Positions 14,765 through 18,803 of a stretch of DNA of 18,803 nucleotides are shown piece by piece. This stretch comes from Treponema sp. (GTDB lineage Bacteria > Spirochaetota > Spirochaetia > Treponematales > Breznakiellaceae): NCBI GenBank assembly GCA_031273405.1, contig JAISRW010000236.1, forward strand, positions 1 to 18,803, given 5' to 3'. The notes under the pieces are model-generated. The model was given only the letters and a program-made list of their open reading frames with translations. It did no database searches and was not told where the DNA came from. Numbering within the stretch: position 1 is the stretch's first letter; every line of letters begins with the position of its first letter. The position numbers and the translations under genes were made by a program.

Positions 14765-14860
14765 CAAATTTTCCTCTGCCGAAAGGCCCGAAAAGTTCTT
14801 CCCCGCCTGCCGGGGCTTGCTCAAAAGTTTCGTTTTGGGGAAGCCTCTGCCTAAGGGCGT

Positions 14861-16915
14861 TTAAACCAGTTCCCGGATGGTTAAGATCCCCGGTATCCCC
14901 CGGATATTTTTTAACACTTTTTTGAGATCTCCGGGGGATTCAAGCTGCAAGGTGAAAAATCCCGTCAGCCTTGACGGGGATGTTTCTTCCAGGCGGCCCT
15001 CGATAAGGTGGCCCTGGTTTTTCCGCACCGCCCCTTCAATCCCGGAAAAGAGATCCGGGGAAGAAGGCCGGCTCCCGGTTCCGGCAGAAGCGGGGCTGCG
15101 GGCTTCAATCCTGAAGCGCTTGACCAGGACCGTACCCGCGTTTTCCCATTCCGTATCTATCTTCCGTTCCTGAAAGTCGGGAATATTCGCAAGGTTGCCG
15201 CAATTCCTCCGGTGGATGATGATGCCCCGGCCCCGGGAAATATAGCCGATGATGGGATCGCCGGTGATGGGCCTGCAGCAGCGGGCGAAACGGATCATCA
15301 GGTTTTTTTCGTCTTCCACCCGGACACGGAAAATATCGGTCTCGGTTCCCGGGGCGGGAACGAGCTCCTGGACAGCCGGGGTTTCCCTGTTTTTTTCGGC
15401 CGGCGGCGGAGAGGGGAGGGGGGCCTGGGGGGGGCTTTTCTTTTTGGCCACGATGTTCTTTTCGATGATGATGGCTTCGTCGTTCTGCTGCAGCCAGGCG
15501 CGGATCTTGTTCCGGGCCTTGGCGGTCTTGACTATCCGTAGCCAGTTGATGTGGGGATGGGCCTGGGTGGACGTGAGAATCTCCACGACCTGGGTGTTTT
15601 TCAGCTCCGAGCTCAGGGGGACGATGGCGCCGTCGGCCTTTGCCCCGGCGCAGTGTTCGCCTATGGCCGAATGGATATGATAGGCGAAGTCGATGGGGGT
15701 AGCGCCCGAGGGAAGCTCGATAACCTTTCCCTGGGGCGTAAAGACGTAGATCGAGTCCTTGAGTATTTCCCGCTTTATTTCTTCCAGAAAGGCTTTTGAA
15801 TCTGCTCTTCCCGGGCCGTCCGATTCGGTTTCTTTCCAGTCCCTGAGGCGGTTTATGATGGAAATATCCACGGGCCGGGGCAGTTCCCGGGCGCTGCCCC
15901 GCTTGTAAAGCCAGTGGCTGGCAATGCCGTTTTCGGCGATGTGGTGCATCTCCCCGGTGCGGATCTGGATTTCCACCAGCCGGGTATCGCCGCCGGATTC
16001 GGAACCGCCGGAGCGGCCCGGCACTATGACGGTGGTGTGGAGGCTCTGATAGCCGTTGGATTTGGGCATGGCGATATAATCTTTAAACCGGCCGTCCAGG
16101 GGTTTCCACAGCCGGTGAACCAGCCCGAGGAGGGTATAACAGTTTTCTATGCTTTCGCAGATGATCCGGGTGCCGAAAAGATCGTAAAGATCCGCCGAGG
16201 CTTTATTCCGTTTGCGCATCTTCTGATATATCGAATAGAAATGTTTCGCCCTGCTGTAAACTTCAACCTTGAAGCCCGCCGCCGCCGCTTCTCTTTCTAT
16301 GTCCCCCTGGATACGGTCCAGGAAGTCCCGGCGCTCGCCGCGTTTTTCCGAGACGATTTGCTTTATCTGCCGGTAGGCTTCGCCGTTGATCTGCTTGAGG
16401 GCCAGGTCTTCGAGTTCGTCCTTGATCCAGGAAATGCCCAGCCTCCCGGCAAGCGGCGCGTAAATATCCAGGCTTTCCTGGGCAGCTTGCTTCCGCTGCT
16501 CCGCAACAGCGCCTTCCCCGGCCCTGAGGGTATAGAGTTTGTCCGCCAGCCGGATAAAGATGACCCGGATATCCCGCACCATGGCGAAGAGCATGTTCCG
16601 TATGTTCTCCGCCTCCTGAAGGGTTTTGTTTTTTGCCGGAACTTTGGCTATCCGTGCGGCCCCTTCCGCCAGAAGGGCCGGCTCCCGGCCGAAGCGGCTT
16701 TCAATATCGGCAAGGGTGATTTTGGAATTCTCGTGGGCGTTTAATACCAGGGCGGCGACCAGGGTATCGGCGTCGAGGTTCAAATCGGCCAGAATCGCGG
16801 CAGTTTCCACCGCCCTGGGGCTGCCGTCCCCGGCGAGGGCGGATCGTATCCGTTCCTGATCCCTGGGGCAGAAGGGCTTTAGTTTGCTCTCAAAATCTTG
16901 AATCGCCGCGTCCAT
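14861..16915 (-). CDS. relA: RelA/SpoT-family (p)ppGpp synthetase with degenerate hydrolase domain
   Basis: 684 residues, full long-RSH layout. HD-like region about 30-150: the expected His-Asp is Leu58-Asn59 and the following Glu-Asp is Glu62-Asn63, so ppGpp hydrolysis is probably lost. Asp125 in RLADKLYTL remains. Synthetase about 215-340: RAKHFYSIYQKM, catalytic-type Asp245 in YDLFGTR, RFKD at 276-279, PKSNGYQSLHTT, and Glu315 in EIQIRT. TGS about 388-448 (VFTPQGKVIELPSGATPIDFAY). Pro-rich linker about 490-525. Zinc-finger/RIS region with RFARCCRP and HRRNC. C-terminal ACT domain about 597-684. ATG with AAGGAAA upstream, 9 nt after prmC. The enzyme should make the alarmone on ribosomes when uncharged tRNA is present; a separate hydrolase would be needed elsewhere. 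Confidence 0.93.
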   Translation of the reverse strand: MDAAIQDFESKLKPFCPRDQERIRSALAGDGSPRAVETAAILADLNLDADTLVAALVLNAHENSKITLADIESRFGREPALLAEGAARIAKVPAKNKTLQEAENIRNMLFAMVRDIRVIFIRLADKLYTLRAGEGAVAEQRKQAAQESLDIYAPLAGRLGISWIKDELEDLALKQINGEAYRQIKQIVSEKRGERRDFLDRIQGDIEREAAAAGFKVEVYSRAKHFYSIYQKMRKRNKASADLYDLFGTRIICESIENCYTLLGLVHRLWKPLDGRFKDYIAMPKSNGYQSLHTTVIVPGRSGGSESGGDTRLVEIQIRTGEMHHIAENGIASHWLYKRGSARELPRPVDISIINRLRDWKETESDGPGRADSKAFLEEIKREILKDSIYVFTPQGKVIELPSGATPIDFAYHIHSAIGEHCAGAKADGAIVPLSSELKNTQVVEILTSTQAHPHINWLRIVKTAKARNKIRAWLQQNDEAIIIEKNIVAKKKSPPQAPLPSPPPAEKNRETPAVQELVPAPGTETDIFRVRVEDEKNLMIRFARCCRPITGDPIIGYISRGRGIIIHRRNCGNLANIPDFQERKIDTEWENAGTVLVKRFRIEARSPASAGTGSRPSSPDLFSGIEGAVRKNQGHLIEGRLEETSPSRLTGFFTLQLESPGDLKKVLKNIRGIPGILTIRELV

Positions 16916-16924
16916 TTTCCTTTG

Positions 16925-17794
16925 TCATTCCTGCCGCCGCCTGAGTAAAGCGCTTATCACCCGCTCCCGCCCGGCTAAATCCGTATAGATCTCCGTCTGT
17001 TCGAATGTATGTTCCTTTAGTATCAGGGCAATAGCCTTCATTTGTCTAGGGTCGGCTTCGATAAGAAGCCCGCCGCCCTTTGAAAGCCGCCGCGCCGCCT
17101 GGGGAATGATGCGGCGTATCAGTTCCAGGCCGTCCTCGCCGCCGTCCAGGGCTATGCGGGGCTCCATCCTGATTTCCCGGGCGAGGGCCGCGATGCCGCG
17201 CCGCTTTACATAGGGCGGGTTCGTTACAATCAGGGAGAACCGGGGGGCCGCCGGGGAACAATCGAAGGCATCGAAAAGATCGGAAGCTATAAAGCGAACC
17301 GCTTCGGAGGAGCCGAGGATTTTTCCGGCGTTGAGTTTGGCCACCCTCAGGGCCTTTTCGGATAGGTCGGAACCCCAGATCTCCCAACCGGGGCGCGCAT
17401 GTTTCAGGGAAACCGCCACGGCCCCCGATCCGGTGCAGAGATCCAGAACCCGCAGGTTTTCGCTGTTCCCGGCCTTACGCAGCGCCGCTTCCACCAGGGT
17501 TTCGGTATCCCCCCGGGGAACCAGGACATCGGGGGTGACGGTAAAATCGAGGCCCATGAATTCTTTGCGGCCCAGGATATAGGCGGCGCATTCCCCGGCC
17601 CCCCGGCGGCGGATGAGGCCGAGGAAGGCGTTCCGGTCCTCTTCGACTAGTGTTTCGGGGCCTCTCACTATCAATCCCGCCCTATCGGTATGCAGGACTT
17701 CGGCTAAGAGCAGGCCTGCGTCCAGAGAGGGGGTTTCAACGCCTGAGGATGAAAGCAGGGCCTTCCCTTCCAGGAGGGTTTCCCGAATGGTCAT
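16925..17794 (-). CDS. prmC: Peptide chain release factor N5-glutamine methyltransferase
   Basis: PrmC/HemK (289 aa) methylates the Gln of the GGQ loop in release factors RF1 and RF2, using S-adenosylmethionine. The N-terminal helical domain (1-80) is followed by a Rossmann methyltransferase domain: DLCTGSGA (118-125, SAM loop), the acidic residue in WGSDLSE, and catalytic NPPY (192-195). EPRIALDGGEDGLE (211-224) is specific to PrmC. The usual IPRPDTE motif reads VPRGDTE (92-98), with Pro replaced by Gly. ATG at 17794; no good ribosome site is seen. It starts the prmC-relA unit. prfA, a frequent neighbour, is absent. Confidence 0.93.
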   Translation of the reverse strand: MTIRETLLEGKALLSSSGVETPSLDAGLLLAEVLHTDRAGLIVRGPETLVEEDRNAFLGLIRRRGAGECAAYILGRKEFMGLDFTVTPDVLVPRGDTETLVEAALRKAGNSENLRVLDLCTGSGAVAVSLKHARPGWEIWGSDLSEKALRVAKLNAGKILGSSEAVRFIASDLFDAFDCSPAAPRFSLIVTNPPYVKRRGIAALAREIRMEPRIALDGGEDGLELIRRIIPQAARRLSKGGGLLIEADPRQMKAIALILKEHTFEQTEIYTDLAGRERVISALLRRRQE

Positions 17795-17824
17795 ATTGTA
17801 AAAATAGCCTATCCGGGGAAGCGT

Positions 17825-17844
17825 GGGAAGGGGAGGGAGGAGGG
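17825..17844 (+). other. G-quadruplex-type motif
   Basis: Four G runs (17825-17827, 17830-17833, 17835-17837, 17842-17844) are separated by loops of 2, 1 and 4 nt. This fits the canonical G3+N1-7 pattern. It lies about 30-50 nt upstream of prmC on the opposite (template) strand. Confidence 0.45.
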
Positions 17845-17895
17845 TGAAGAGGGGAGAGTTTATATGCGCTGGCCCTGGGCTCCGGCCGCGGGCGC

Positions 17896-17925
17896 TTGCA
17901 TTTTTTTTTCCGGTGGCGATATACT
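17896..17925 (+). promoter_or_regulatory. Candidate promoter of the UDG-like gene
   Basis: TTGCAT (17896-17901) and TATACT (17920-17925) are separated by 18 nt that include a T run. The match to sigma-70 consensus is good and the strand and position are right. The transcript would start near 17932 and include the GTC-loop hairpin at 17944-17958. Confidence 0.5.
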
Positions 17926-18018
17926 AGAGGCGGTCTTTGACTGCCGGCCGTCGGCCGGGATCGCATTTCGCAGAAAGGAGTTTCATTACGGAATACGTTG
18001 AACACAGGCGGGCGGGCC

Positions 18019-18591
18019 ATGACCGAAAAACACTTTGAGGAAATCAGAACACGCTACGGCAAATGGGCAAGCTGGGCGGTGTGGGACAAAAAGGACATCA
18101 CCGACACCGCCTGCATCGAAAAGCATATCGGCAGCCTCCGGCCCGGCGTCATCTTTATCGGCCTCAACGCTTCCCGGGACATCTCCCAAAAAGACTGGCT
18201 CAACTTCCACACCGACCACAAGGCCGACCGCAACCTCCGGGCCCTTCTGAACGCCGCCCCCTGGAAAGGTTCCTACATCACCGACATCTTCAAAGACAAA
18301 AACCGTATCACCGGGAACTCCAAAACGGTTTTGGACATGGTCAAAAAAGAACCCGGCGCGGCAAAAGCCGCCGTCAAGGCCCTTAAAGCCGAAGTCGCCC
18401 TTGCCGGCGGCAAAAGCCCCCGGGTTTTCATCCTCGGCCTTGCCGCCGCCGAAATACTCGCCCGGTATGCCCCCGAATACGTCCGCACCAACTGCCTTAT
18501 CCACCCCACCGACCGTATCGGCAATTTTTTTGAGTGCAGCCCCGCCATCCTCAAAAGGTGGGCCAAGGCGGAAAGCCCTCAAAGCCCCTGA
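18019..18591 (+). CDS. Hypothetical protein, resembles uracil-DNA-glycosylase-like fold
   Basis: 190 residues from the ATG at 18019. FIGLNAS (47-53) resembles the first active-site loop of the UDG superfamily (compare GxNPG/GxxPS types). GSYITDIFK (84-92) follows, and CLIHPTDRIG (159-168) resembles the second, His-Pro-Ser/Thr loop. The assignment rests on these two motifs and the overall length only; the activity may not be base excision. A TTG at 17998 would add seven residues, and neither start has a well-spaced ribosome site (AAAGGAG at 17974-17980 is 17 nt from the TTG). Synonymous codons end overwhelmingly in C, unlike the ribosomal genes, which hints at transfer or strand-specific bias. 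The TGA at 18589-18591 is followed in frame by a repeat array. Confidence 0.75.
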   Translation: MTEKHFEEIRTRYGKWASWAVWDKKDITDTACIEKHIGSLRPGVIFIGLNASRDISQKDWLNFHTDHKADRNLRALLNAAPWKGSYITDIFKDKNRITGNSKTVLDMVKKEPGAAKAAVKALKAEVALAGGKSPRVFILGLAAAEILARYAPEYVRTNCLIHPTDRIGNFFECSPAILKRWAKAESPQSP

Positions 18592-18598
18592 AACAACG

Positions 18599-18803
18599 GC
18601 CCCGGCCCGCGGGATAAACGCCCCGGCCTGAGCGGTAAAGGCCCCGGCCTGAACGGAAAAGGCCCGGGCCTGAATAAAAAAAGCCCGGGCCTGAACGGGA
18701 AAAGCCCGGGCCTGAACGAAAAAGGCCCGGGTCTGAATAAAAAAAGCCCCGGCCTGCATGAAAAAGGCCGGGGCTTGAATAAAAGAGGCCCGGGCCTCGA
18801 CAA
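18599..18803. repeat. 21-bp tandem repeat array (nine full units plus a partial, cut by window end)
   Basis: Contiguous 21-bp units start at 18599, 18620, 18641, 18662, 18683, 18704, 18725, 18746 and 18767, with a partial at 18788. Most contain the palindromic core GGCCCGGGCC or GGCCCCGGCC, then CTGAAY and an A-rich end. Unit length is a multiple of three. The frame that continues the preceding gene has no stop and reads G-L-N-x-K-x-P per unit. No spacers occur between units. - strand frames are also open (heptads such as FRPGPFP), so the coding strand is not certain. Confidence 0.93.

Larger units (their letters stand above)
17795..18018. other. Divergent intergenic region, prmC / UDG-like gene
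   Basis: 224 nt with a purine-rich, G-rich tract at 17825-17863, a T9 run at 17901-17909, a promoter-like pair for the + strand gene, and a perfect 6-bp palindrome with GTC loop (17944-17958). An AAAGGAG at 17974-17980 looks like a ribosome site but has no suitably spaced start codon in the frame of the downstream gene. Confidence 0.6.

Noticed and set aside
14783..14815. CCCCG-CCTGC-CGGGG hairpin between relA and capA as a terminator
   Set aside because: Only a 5-bp stem and not followed by a T tract on the - strand; insufficient support.
14765..14824. TTG at 14824 as the capA start
   Set aside because: It would place 20 hydrophilic residues before the signal peptide; the ATG at 14764 has a good GAGGA site and gives a normal lipoprotein signal.
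18589..18591. TGA as a selenocysteine codon
   Set aside because: No Cys-homologue position or convincing SECIS-type hairpin was recognised immediately after it; the following sequence is the repeat array.
17986..18759. - strand 257-aa frame with QARAFFI-like heptads as a gene
   Set aside because: It runs antisense to the whole UDG-like gene, begins inside the repeat array, and unit differences are mostly amino-acid changes in this frame, unlike the + frame. A - strand frame open beyond the window remains possible.
18599..18803. CRISPR array
   Set aside because: Units are contiguous 21-mers without unique spacers and no cas genes are near; this is a tandem repeat.

Overview
The window reads as a spirochaete chromosome, most likely a Treponema-like organism of roughly 50% or slightly higher GC. 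This is inferred from the protein sequences and gene content; no 16S gene is present. Positions 1-12210 hold the 3' part of the S10-spc-alpha ribosomal protein cluster, all on the + strand: rplB (3' end only), rpsS, rplV, rpsC, rplP, rpmC, rpsQ, rplN, rplX, rplE, rpsN (zinc type), rpsH, rplF, rplR, rpsE, rpmD, rplO, secY, rpmJ, rpsM, rpsK, rpsD, rpoA, rplQ and a 65-residue zinc-ribbon protein. Genes up to secY are packed with gaps of 0-20 nt or short overlaps, so one polycistronic transcript and translational coupling are likely. The adk, map and infA genes found near secY in many bacteria are absent.

The cluster is broken once, by 669 nt without a credible gene between secY and rpmJ (8144-8812). 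This stretch is packed with inverted repeats: a perfect 17-bp stem-loop, a run of small perfect palindromes with 3-nt loops, and a nested multi-stem domain next to rpmJ. More short hairpins occupy the rpmJ-rpsM, rpsM-rpsK and rpsD-rpoA spacers.

From 12201 to 17794 the genes are on the - strand. In transcription order they are prmC (release factor methylase), relA/spoT ((p)ppGpp synthetase with a degraded HD hydrolase domain), a CapA-type metallophosphatase predicted to be a lipoprotein, and an MFS permease. prmC and relA are nearly contiguous. The MFS gene has a candidate promoter of its own inside the end of capA. The MFS gene and the zinc-ribbon gene converge and overlap by 10 nt, leaving no room for a terminator between them.

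After a 224-nt divergent spacer (a G-rich tract, a good -35/-10 pair and a triloop hairpin) comes a + strand gene (18019-18591) for a small protein that resembles the uracil-DNA-glycosylase-like fold. Its TGA stop is followed at once, in the same frame, by a 21-bp tandem repeat array that runs off the window and would encode heptapeptides of the form G-L-N-x-K-x-P.

The best candidates for something undescribed are the hairpin array in the middle of the spc/alpha cluster, the recurrent triloop palindromes, the in-frame repeat tail after the TGA, and the RelA with an unusual motif combination.
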